Positions 31,262 through 43,200 of a DNA stretch of 64,000 nucleotides are shown here, in pieces. A program made the translations under genes and the position numbers. How positions within the stretch are numbered: the stretch's first letter is position 1; each line of letters begins with the position of its first letter. The notes below the pieces were generated by a model. The model had not been told where the DNA came from, did no database searches, and saw only the letters and a program-made list of their open reading frames with translations. The DNA is from Amycolatopsis sp. NBC_01488 (GTDB taxonomy: Bacteria > Actinomycetota > Actinomycetes > Mycobacteriales > Pseudonocardiaceae): NCBI RefSeq assembly GCF_036227105.1, contig NZ_CP109434.1, positions 7,598,501 through 7,662,500 of the forward strand, given 5' to 3'.

Positions 31262-34200
31262 CGGCTTCCTCGTGTCTCGGTCAGCAGCGCGGCGAGGCCG
31301 GCCACGGTGGGGGTGCGGAAGAACTCGGCGATCGGGACCGCGGTCCCGAGCCGCTCGGCGATCCGGTCGCGCAGGACCACCAGCAGCAGGGAATGCCCGC
31401 CGAGGGCGAACAGGTCGTCGTCGGCGCCGACGGCCGAGACGTCCAGCACCTCCGCGAAGATTTCGCAGAGGGCCTTCTCCAACGGCGTCTCGGGCGCCCG
31501 GCCGCGAGCCCCGAATTCGGGCACCGGCAGGGCGGCCTTGTCGAGCTTCCCGTTGGGCGTCACGGGAAACGCGTCGAGCGGGACGATCGCCGCAGGCACC
31601 ATGTACTCCGGCAGCGACCGCGCCACGAACTCCCGCAGCCGCGCGGGATCCGCCGTCGCCGGGGTCGGGTAGGCGACCAGCCGGTCCTCGCGGACGACGA
31701 CCAGCGCCTGCTCGACGTCGTCGTGGCGCGCCAGGACCGCCTCGATCTCGCCCGGCTCGATCCGGAAGCCGCGGATCTTGACCTGGTCGTCGGTGCGGCC
31801 GAGGTACTCGAGCTGCCCGTCGGGCCGCCACCGCACCAGGTCGCCGGTGCGGTACATCTGCTCCCCCCGCGGCCCGAACGGGTCGGCGACGAACCGGTCG
31901 GCGGTGAGCGCGGGACGCCCGTGATAGCCGCGGGCCAGCCCCGCACCGGCCAGGTACAGCTCGCCGGGGACGCCGGCCGGGACCGGGCCCAGGCCGCCGT
32001 CGAGGACGTACGCGCGGGCGTTGTGCACCGGGCGCCCGATGACCGGGCGCTCCGCGTCGGCGAACCGGCCGACCAGAGCGTCCACAGTGGCCTCGGTCGG
32101 GCCGTAGAGGTTGTACGCCGCCGTTTCCGGCATCGACCGCAGCTGCTCCCACAGTGCCTGGGACACCGCTTCACCGCCGACGCCGACGATCCCGAGGGCG
32201 CACTCGCCGTCTTCGACGACCCCGGCCGCGGCGACCTGCGCGAAGTGCGACGGCGTCAGTTCCAGGAAGTCGAGCCGGCGCTCGCGCACCACCGCGGCCA
32301 GCCGGTCGGGGTCGCGGCGCGTGCCGTCGTCGACGACGTGCACCTCGTGCCCGTCGAGCAGCCACAGCTGTGGCTGCCAGGAGGCGTCGAAGAAGAACGC
32401 CCACGCGTGCCCGATCCGCAGCCGTCGTCCGCCGGCCGCGGCGACCGCCGGGCGGTAGAGCGTCTCGCGGTGGCTGTGGAACAGGTTCACCAGCCCGGAA
32501 TGCGGGATCACCACGCCTTTCGGCGTGCCCGTGGAGCCGGACGTGTAGAGCACGTACGCCGGGTTGGCGGGCGACGGTGCGGTCAGTGGCGTGTCACTGT
32601 CCACAATGTCCTCGATGGACAAAGCCCCGGGAAGCCGTGACGCCAGTGCGCGGCTGGTGAGCACGAGCGCGGCCCCGGCGTCGGCGAGGATCGCCGTGAT
32701 CCGCTCGATCGGCTGGTCCGGGTCGATCGGCAGGTACGCCGCGCCCGTCTTGAACACGCCGAAGATCGCCTCGACGACGGCGGCGGACCGCGGCAGCAGC
32801 AAGGCGACGACCCGCTCCGGAGCCGCACCCCGGGAAGCCAGCCACCGGGCGAGGCGATCGGTGCGGGCCGCGAACTCCGCGAAGGTGACGCTGCGGTCCG
32901 CGTCGCTGAGGGCGGTCGCGTCCGGTGTCGCCGCGACCTGCGCCGCCAGCCGGTCGACGACCGTGGGCGCCGACGTCGGCAGCGGCTCGCCCCGCCCCCA
33001 CTCGGCGACGATCCGGTGGCGCTCCGCCGGACCGAGCACGTCGATGCGGCTCAGCGGCCGGTCCGGGTCCGCGACGACGGCCGCCATCAGCCGCACCAGA
33101 CGCTCGGCGAGCGTCCGGGCGGCCGGCTCGTCGAACAGGTCGAGGCTGAACTCGAGGTCGCCGTCGATGCCGTCGGCCGTTTCGACCAGGTCGAACGACA
33201 GGTCGAACTTCGCTTGCCGCAGCCCGGTGTCCCGATAGGACGCTTCGAGGCCGAGCAGCCGTTCCGGCTCCGAATCCGAGTGGTAGACCGCGAGCATGAC
33301 CTGGAACAGCGGGTGCCGGGCCAGCGACCGGGCCGGGTTGAGCAGCTCGACGAGGTGCTCGAACGGCACGTCCTGGTGGGCGTACGCGGCCAGGTCGGCC
33401 TCCCGGACGCGGTCCAGCAGCTCCCGGAACGTCGGGTCGCCCGCGGTGTCCGTGCGCAGGACGAGCGTGTTGACGAAGAACCCGGCGAGGTCCTCCAGCG
33501 CGTGGTCGGCGCGGCCGGCGACCGGCGTGCCCAGCGGGATGTCGGTGCCCGCGCCGAGCCGGGTGAGCAGGGCCGCGACGGTTGCCTGCAGCACCATGAA
33601 CGCGCTGGTGTCGCTGCCGTTGGCCAGCGCGCGCAGTCCACTGTGGACACCGGCGGGCACGGTGAACGGCACGGCGGCGCCGCGGTTGGTCGAACGGGCC
33701 GGTCGCGGCCGGTCCGCCGGGAGCGCCAGCTCGTCGGGGATCCCCGCGAGCGTGGCACGCCAGAACGCCGCCTGCCGCCCGAGGACGCTGTCCGGGTCAC
33801 CGGCCCGGCCGAACAGCTCGCGCTGCCACAGCGTGTAGTCCGCGTACTGAACCGGCAACGGCGTCCACTGTGGACGCTCACCGCGCAGGCGCGCGGCGTA
33901 GGCGGTGTCGAGGTCGCGCTTCAGCGGCGGCAGCGACCAGCCGTCACCGGCGATGTGGTGCACCAGCAGCACGAACACGTGCCGCTCCGGCCCGGCCGAG
34001 ACGAGCGTGGCGCGGACCGGGATCTCGGCGTCGAGGGTGAAGCAGTACGACGCCGCGGCGGTGACCCGCTCGTCGAGGTCGGCCACCGTTTCGGTGACCA
34101 GCTCCGGACGGGCGCGAGCGTCGCCGGGATCCAGCACGACCTGCCGCGGCGTTCCGCGGTCCTCGACCAGCATCGTCCGCAGGATCTCGTGCCGGGCGAC

Positions 34201-37200
34201 GACGTCACCGAGTGCCGCCCGCAAGGCTTCGACGTCGACGGTTCCGCTCAGCTCCCACGCCCACGGGATGTTGTAGGTCGCGCTCAACCCGTCCAGGCGG
34301 TCGAGGAACCACAACCGCTGCTGGGCGAACGACAGCGGCAGCACCTCGGGCCGCTCCACCGGGACCAGCGCGGGCCGGCTCTCGCGGCCCGGGTCGAGCA
34401 GGCGCGCCAGGCGGGCCGGGGTCGGCGCGTCGAACACCGCGCGGATCGGGACCTCGACGCCGAGCAGCGCGCGGATCCGGCTGACCAGCCGCGTCGCCAG
34501 CAGCGAGTGCCCGCCGAGTGCGAAGAACCCGTCGTCCGGGCCGACCTGGGAAACGCCGAGGACGTCGGCGAAGAGGTCGCACAGCGCCTGCTCGGCCGGG
34601 GTCCGCGCGACCCGGCCGGACGTGCGGGCCCGAGGGTCGGGGAGGGCCGCGCGGTCGAGCTTGCCGTTGGCGTTCACCGGCAGTGCGGGCAGGACGACGA
34701 TCGCCGAGGGCACCAGGTACTCGGGCAGCCGCTCGCCGAGCGAGGCGCGCAGTGCCGTCGGGTCGGCACTGTCCCCGGACGGCACGACGTAGGCGATCAG
34801 GCGCTCGGAGCGGGCGATCACCACCGCACGGGCCACCGCGGTGTCGGCGGTCAGCGCGGCTTCGACCTCGCCCGGTTCGACGCGGAACCCGCGGATCTGG
34901 ATCTGCTGGTCCGCCCGGCCGAGGAATTCGAGAGCGCCGTCCGGACGCCGGCGGACGACGTCGCCGGTGCGGTACATCCGCTCCCCCGGTTCGCACGGCG
35001 ACGCGACGAACCGTTCCGCGGTGAGCGCCGGGCGGCCGAGGTAGCCCCGCGCGAGCCCGGCGCCGGCCAGGTACAGCTCGCCGCGGACACCCGGCGGCAC
35101 GGGCCGCAGCGCCGCGTCGAGGACGTACGCGCGGGTGTTCGCGACCGGCCGCCCGATCGCCACCGGCCCGCAGACCTGGGCCAGGCTGTCGCCCGCGACC
35201 TCGGAACAGCCGTACAGGTTGACCAGCTTCGCGGACGGCCAGCGACGCGCCACCTTCTCCGCAAGCGCCTCGGAAAGCGGTTCGCCACTGGTGATCCACG
35301 TGGTCACGGCGTCGAACGCGTCGACCGGACCGTCGTCGGCGAAGCTCTCGAGGAGGCTCGGCACGACCGTCAGCACCTGCGCACCGGACGTGCGCACCAG
35401 CTCGGCGAGCGCGGGCGGGTCGGTGGCCGTCGCGTCGTCGGCGAGGACCACCGGGTCGCCCGCGACGAGCCCGCCGAGCAGCTCGGTCGAGCCGTCGATG
35501 AACGTCAGCGCGCTCTTCGCGACGCGAACGCCTTCGGCGACGTCCCGGCCCCAGTGCAGCCGGTTGGCCAGCGCCCGCTGGGTCCCGGCGACCGCCTTCG
35601 GGCGTCCCGTGGAGCCGGACGTGAAGATCACGTACGCCGGGTGGTCCGGGCTGATCGACGGCCACGCCGGTTCGGGCCCGGTGTCGCCCGGCCGGACCAG
35701 CCTGTCGCCGAAGCCGTCTTCGGCGATGACCAGGTGCGGGTCGGCGTCGGTCAGCATCAGCTCGACTCGCTCGGCCGGGTGGTTGAGGTCCAGGGGCAGG
35801 TACGCCGCGCCGGTCTTGAGCACCGCCAGGAGTGCGACGACCAGGTCGGCCGAGCGCGGCAGCGCCACGGCCACCACGCGTTCGGGCTTCGCGCCCCGAG
35901 CGAGCAGTGCCCGGGCGAGCGTCATGGCCCGCGTGCCCAGTTCGGCGTAGCTCAGGTGCTCTTCGCCGATCACGAGCGCGGTGGCGTCCGGGGTACGAGC
36001 TACTTGGGCCGCGAACAGCTCGGCGGTCGTCTCCGCGGGCAGGGGCGTCGCGGGACCGGCGGCGAGCTGCTCGCGTTCGGCGGCGGTCAGCAGGTCGATC
36101 GCGCCGATCCGGGTGTCCGGATCGGCCACCGCGGCCCGCAGCAGCGTCCGGAGCCGGTCGAGGATCGCTTCGACGCTCGCACGGTCGAAGACGTCGCTGT
36201 TGTATTCCGCCGTGCCGCGGATCCCGGCCTGGTGGCCGGGCCGCTCGCCGACGAAGAACGTCAGGTCGGCGCGGGCGGTGCCGGTGCGGACCGGTTCCTC
36301 CGCGACGGTCAGGCCGGGCAGCGCGAGGTCGGCGACGGCGGTGTTCTGCCAGGCCAGCATCGTCTGGAACAGCGGGTGGTACGCGAGCGAGCGCACCGGG
36401 TTCAGCGCCTCGACCAGCCGCTCGAACGGGACGTCCTGGTGGGCGTAGGCGTCCAGGCTGCGCTCCCGCACGCGGGCGACGAGGTCGCGGAACGACGGGT
36501 CGCCGCCGGTGTCGACGCGCAGCACGAGCGTGTTGACGAAGAAGCCGACGAGGTCGTCGAGGGCTTGGTCGGTCCGGCCGGCGATGGACGTGCCGAGCGG
36601 GATGTCGGTGCCCGCGCCCAGCCGGGTGAGCACGGCGGTGAGCCCGGCGTGCACGACCATGAACACGCTGGCACCGCAGGCGCGGGCCAGCTCGACGAGT
36701 CCACTGTGGAGGTCGGCGTCCCAGCCGAACGCGAACTGCTCACCCCGGTAGGACGCCTCCGCCGGGTGCGGCCGGTCGGTCGGCAGCTCGATGCGCTCCG
36801 GCAGGCCGGCGAGGGTTTCGCGCCAGTAGGCCAGCTGCGGTTCGATGACCGGCTCGCCGAGGACGTCCCGCTGCCACAGCGTGTAGTCCGCGTACTGAAC
36901 CGGCAGCGGGGTCCACTGAGGAGCGTCACCGGCCTGCCGGGCGGTGTAGGCCGTCGCGAGGTCGCGCCACAGCGGCGCGGTCGACCAGCCGTCCGACGCG
37001 ATGTGGTGGAACACCAGCACCAGGACGTGCTCGCGCGCGCCGAGCCGCAGCAGCTCGGCCCGCAGCGGGAGCTCCGACTCCAGTTCGAAAGTCACCCGGG
37101 CCGCCTGCGACACCGTGTCGGCGAGGGCGGATTCGGTGACCGCACGAACCGGGAGGTCGACCGTGACGCCTGCGAGGATCTGCTGCCGTGCTTCGCCGTC

Positions 37201-40200
37201 GATCTCGGGGAAGACCGTGCGCAGGGCTTCATGGCGTTCGACCACATCGGACAGGGCGAGCTTCAACGCGGAGACGTCGAGGGCGCCGGTCAGCCGGACC
37301 GCGGTCGGCATGGTGTACGTCGCCGACGGACCCTCCAGCCGGTGGAGGAACCACAGCCGCTGCTGGGCGAACGACAGCGGCAAGGCGTTCGGCCGCGGCT
37401 CCACGCGTTCCAGCGCGGGCCGGGCGACCGCGGTGTCCGATGTGGACAGCAGCGCGGCCAGGCCGGCGACGGTCGGCGTCTCGAACACCGACCGCACCTG
37501 CAGTTCGACGCCGAACACCGCGCGCAGCCGCGCGACCAGGCGCGTCGCCATGAGGGAGTGCCCACCCAAGGCGAAGAAGTCGTCGTCGACGCCGATCGAC
37601 GCGGTGTCGAGGACCTCGGCGAACAGTCCGCAGAGGACTTCCTCCACCGGGGTCCGCGGCGCGCGCTCCGCGGTGACGGCCTGCTTGTCCGGGCTCGGCA
37701 GCGCGCGGCGGTCGAGCTTGCCGGAGGCGAGCAGCGGCAGCCGGTCGAGGACGACGAACGCCGAGGGCACCATGTACTGCGGGAGCCGGTCGCGCACGTG
37801 CGCCCGCAGTGCTGAGACGAGGGCGCTGGTGTCGCGTTGCCCGGCCGGGTGGTTGCCGAGCGTGTCCAGGGCGGCCCGGACCGCACGCGCGCGGTGGATC
37901 CGGGTCGACTCACCGGTGGTGAACACGACGTCCAGGGTGCCCTCGTGCGCAGGTGCCGCGTACACGCGATAGCCCAGGCGGGATCCGATTTCCTGCAGTG
38001 TCTCGGGGTCCACTCCGGACGGCGCACTGTCCAAAGCGGACAAGGCCGCGTCGGTGTCCCCCTCGGCGAGTGCGGCGACGGCGGCCAGCTCGGTGGACAG
38101 CCGGGCGTCCGGGACACCGGTGACGCGCAGCCGCGCCGGACCCGCTTCCAGGAGCCGTTCCAGCCCCGTCAGCGAATCGAAGGCCGCGACCTCTTCGTCG
38201 ACCGGCCCTGGCTTGGGCGCCTTCCGCAGGACGACGTCGTAGCGGTGCCGGGTCAGCTCGTTGTGCGCGTGGCCTCGCTTCACCCACAGGTCGACGTCGT
38301 CGAAGCCGTCCAGACCGCGGGCCAGGGCGGCGAAGAAGTCCGGGTCCAGCACCAGTTCGCCTTCGCGCCCGATGGCCTGGTCGACCGCGGCCGTGTCACG
38401 ACGGCCGTGGCGCAGCTCGGTCGCCGTCCGGAACGCCCGCAGCGACCGCAGGTTCCGGACGTCACCGAGGAAGACCACCCCGCCCGGCCGGACTCGGGCG
38501 GCGACGGTCCGGACGACCTCGGCGAGGTAGCCGACGCTCGGGAAGTACTGCGCGACGGAGTTGACGATCACGGTGTCGAACGGCTCGTCCGGCAGCTCGC
38601 CCAGGTCGTGCGCCGGGCGGGCCGCCAGGTGGACCTTGTGCGCGAACGGCGTCGCCGCGAGTTCGCGTCGCAGGTTCGCGATGGCCCGTTCGGACAGGTC
38701 TACGCCCCAGTACGTTTCGGTGTCGGGTGCGATCCGGGACAGGATCAGGCCACTGCCGACACCGATTTCGAGAACTCGCTTCGGGGTGAGGGCGCGGATC
38801 CGGTCGATCGTCGCCGCGTGCCACTCGCGCATCTCGCCGAGGGGAATCTCGGACCCGTCGTAGCTGGAGTTCCAGCCGGTGAAGTTCTCCTCCCACCCGC
38901 CGGACGCGGCTTCGGTGAAGACGTTCTCGTGCAGCTCACGCCACTCGCCGACGTGGTCCAGCTCCGCTTCTTCGTCGCGGCCGGCGGCCGGGACGGCATA
39001 GGCGACGAGCCGGCCGTCCTGCGCGAGGACGACGGACTGCCCGACCGCCGGGTGCTCGGCGAGCACGGCTTCGATCTCGCCCGGCTCGATGCGGTAGCCG
39101 CGGATCTTGACCTGGTCGTCCGCGCGGCCCAGGAACACCAGCCGCCCGTCCGGCAGCCATTTCACCAGGTCACCGGTGCGGTAGAGGCGGCCGCCCGAGC
39201 CGAACGGGTCCGCGACGAACCGCTCCGACGTCAGCGCGGCGCGCCCGAGGTAGCCGCGGGCCAGGCCCGATCCGGCGAGGTACAGCTCCCCCACCACGCC
39301 GGGCGGGACCGGCCGCAGCCCGGCGTCGAGCACGTAAGCGCGCGTGCCCGGGTCGGGGATGCCGATCGGGACGACGGTCGCGTCCGCCCGCTCGACGGGG
39401 TCGCTCTCGCCGAGCGTCGAGTTGGTGGTCGCCTCGGTCGGGCCGTAGGCGTTGAACATCCGCCGCCCCGGCGCCCACCGCCGGACCAGCTCCGGCGACA
39501 CGCGCTCGGTGCCGGCCAGCAGGACGCTGTCCCGCGGCAGGTCGCAGTCCTCGGGCAGCGCGTCGAGCAGCGCGGGCGGCAGGATCATGAAGTCCACGCC
39601 GTGCCGGTGCGCGTACTCGGTCAGTGCGGGCCCGGCGACCCGGCGCTCGGCCGGGACGATCACCAGGCGGCCGCCGGAGAGCAGGCCGAGGCAGAGGTCC
39701 CAGAACGCGACGTCGAAGCTCGGCGACGCGAACTGCAGCACCCGGCTGTGCGGGCCCACCCCGAACCGCTCGACCTGGGTGGCGACGAGCTTCGCGACGC
39801 CCGAGTGCTGGAGGACGACGCCCTTCGGCCGTCCCGACGAGCCGGACGTGTAGATCACGTACGCCGCGTTCTCCGGCCTCACGACGACGCAAGGGTCCTT
39901 TGTGGACAGTGTGTCGAGGGCCGGGTCATCGAGGAGCACGCGCGGAATCTCCGTGGGGAGCCTCGCGTCGATCTCGCGGGTCGTGACGACGCAGGCCGGG
40001 CGCGCGTCCTCGACCAGGTACGCGATCCGGTCGCCGGGGTAGTCGACGTCGACCGGGAGGTAAGCGGCCCCGGCCTTGAGCACCGCCAGCTCCGCGACGA
40101 TCATCTCGAGCGACCGCGGCACGGCCAGCGCAACCACCCGCTCGGGTCCGGCACCGCGTTCGAGAAGCAGGTGCGCGAGCTGGTTGGCGCGCGCGTCGAC

Positions 40201-43200
40201 CTCGGCATACGTCAGCTCGACGTCTTCGAAGACGAGTGCGATCGCCTCCGGGGCTTCGGCGACGCGGCGGGCGAACAGGCCGGGGAACGTCTCGGTGCCC
40301 GCGGGGTCGAGCGATCCGGCCCATTCGGTCAGGACGCGGGCGCGCTCCTCGCCCGCGAGGAGGTCGAGGGCGCCGACCGGGCGGTCCGGCTCGGCCAGCG
40401 CCGCGCGCAGCAGCACTTCGAGGCGGCGCAGGATCGCGTCCGCGCCCGGGTGGTCGAAGACGTCGGCGTTGAACTCCAGGACGCCCGCGATCCCGGCGTC
40501 GCGCTCGGTCAGCGAGATCGCCAGGTCGAACTTCGCCGTCCCGGTGGTCACCGGGATCTCGGTGACGGTCAGGCCGGGCAGGGTGACGTCGGCGCGGGCG
40601 TTGTTCTGCCCGGCGATCATCACCTGGAACAACGGGTGGCAGGACAGCGACCGGGCCGGGTTCAGCACTTCGACGAGCCGCTCGAACGGGACGTCCTGGT
40701 GGGCGTACGCGTCGAGGTTGCGCTCGCGCACGCGCGCCACGAGGTCGCGGAACGACGGCTCGCCGCCGGTGTCGACGCGCAGGACCAGCGTGTTGACGAA
40801 GAAGCCGACGAGGTCGTCGAGCGCTTGGTCGGTGCGGCCCGCGATGGGTGAGCCGATCGGGACGTCGGTGCCCGCGCCCAGCCGGGTGAGCAGGGCGGCG
40901 AGGGCCGCGTGGACGACCATGAACACGCTCGCGCCGCACTCCCGCGCCAGTTCGGTGAGCCGGGCGTGCAACCCGGCGTCCCAGGTGAAGGTGTGCAGCT
41001 CGCCGCGGAAGGTCGCGGTCGCCGGGTGTGGCCGGTCCAGGGGCAGCTCGATGCGGTCGGGCAGGCCGTCGAGGGTCTCGCGCCAGTAGTCCAGCTGCGT
41101 GCTCAGCACGCTGTCCGGGTCGTCCTCGGCGCCGAGCAAGTCTTGCTGCCACAGCGTGTAGTCCGCGTACTGGACCGGCAACGGCGTCCACTGTGGAGAT
41201 TCGCCGGCGCGCCGGGCGGCGTAGGCCGTGGCGATGTCGCGCCACAGCGGGGCCATCGACCAGCCGTCGGAGGCGATGTGGTGGAACACCAGGGCCAGGA
41301 CGTGCTCGCGGTCGGCCAGCCGCAGCAGCTCCACGCGCATCGGCGCCTGCCGCTCGAGATCGAACGAGCCGCGGACCAGGCCGGTCAGTGCGGTGTCGAG
41401 GTCGGTGACGTCCCGCACCGGCAGGTCGACCTCGATGGCCGGGATGACGTTCTGGTACGGAACGCCGTCGCGCTGGGGGAAGCGGGTCCGCAGGGCTTCG
41501 TGCCGGGCGACCACATCGGACAGTGCGGTGCGCAGCGCCTCGACGTCGACCACGCCTTCCAGACGCATGATCAACGGGACGTTGTAGGTGGCCGACGGGC
41601 CTTCGAGGTGGTGCAGGAACCACAGCCGCTGCTGCGCGCCGGACAGCGGCACGAGCGCCGGCCGGTCCCTCGGAACGAGCGGCGGCCGCGCGCTCGCCGT
41701 GCCGTTGCCGACCAGCGCGGCGAGGCCGGCGGCGGTGGGCGTCTCGAACACCGAGCGGACTTCCAGCTCGGCGTTCAGCGTCGTGCGGATGCGGGCGATC
41801 AGGCGGGTGGCCAGCAGCGAGTGGCCGCCGAGGGCGAAGAAGCTGTCGTCCGGGCCGACCCGCGGGAGGCCGAGGACGTCGGCGAACAGCTCGCACAACT
41901 GCCGTTCGACGGGCGTGCGCGGTTCGCGGTCGGACGTCGGCGCGACGGGATCGGGCGACGGCAGCGCGCGGCGGTCGAGCTTGCCGCTGGCCGTCACCGG
42001 GAGCGCGTCGAGGACGACGATCGCCGACGGCACCATGTGCTCCGGCAGCCGGTCGGCGGCGAGGGTCCGCAGGTCCGCCGCGAGGGTGGCGATCCGGCGG
42101 AAGCGGCCGGGGTTGCCCGTGTACGACAGCAAAGAGCCGGTCCCGGGCCGGAAGGCACCGGCGGGATCCCCGGTCGTGAAGAGAACGTCGACCGAGCCGT
42201 CGCCGGCCGCGGACCACGTGACGACCGCGCCGAGACCCCGGTTCTCGCCCAGTTCGTACCAGTCTTCCGGCTGCACGCCGTCGGTGGTCCGTCCGTTCGG
42301 GACGCCGTTCACGCGCAGGCCGTCGGTGAGCCGGTCCGCAACCTGGTCCATAGTGGACACTTCGGTGCCCCAGACGAGTGTCTCGACGAGCTGTGGTTCG
42401 GCGGTGCCCGGCCGCAGGACCACGTCGTAGCGGTACTGGGTCAGCTCGTTGACGCCGCGGCCGCGCTTGACGCGGATGTCCGCGGCCACTCCGTCGAGTC
42501 CGGCGAAGAACTCCGGCGCGACGAGGAGTTCCTTCTCCCGCACCAGGCTCTGCTCGACATCGCCGCCGCGCGCCTGCGCCACCGCGGCGTGGAACGCCCG
42601 GACCTGGCGCAGGTCGCGCACGTCGCCGACGAAGAGCGAGCCGCCCGGCGCGAGCAGGTCCAGGGCCTTCCGGAGCACGTCCACGAGGTAGGTGCCGCTC
42701 GGGAAGTACTGGACGACGGAGTTGAGCACGATCGTGTCGAAGAACCCGATCGGCAGGCCGGCGACGTCGGCGGCGTCGCCGGTGCGCAGTTCGACGCACC
42801 CGGCGAGTGCTGGATCCCCCGCGACCCGCTCGCTCAGGGAAGCGATGACTTCGGCGGAGAAGTCCGTGCCCCAGTAGGACTCGCAGTGCGGGGCCAGCTC
42901 GGTCAGCAGCAGGCCGGTGCCGACGCCGATCTCGAGGACGCGCCGCGGGTTCAGGTCGCGGATGCGCGTGACGATCGCGTCCCGCCACTCCCGCATCTCC
43001 GCCCGCGGAATCGGCTCGCCGGTGTAGCTGGAGTTCCAGCCGGCGAACTCGTCGCCGTCGCCCGAGTACATCGAGTCGTACAGCGCGCGCCACTCGCCGA
43101 CCTGCTCGGTCTCTTCGTCCGGCGTACTCGCCGTGTCGGCGGGCACGACGTAGCCGACCAGCCGGACGTCGCCCGGCCGGTCCTCCCGCGCCACGACCAC

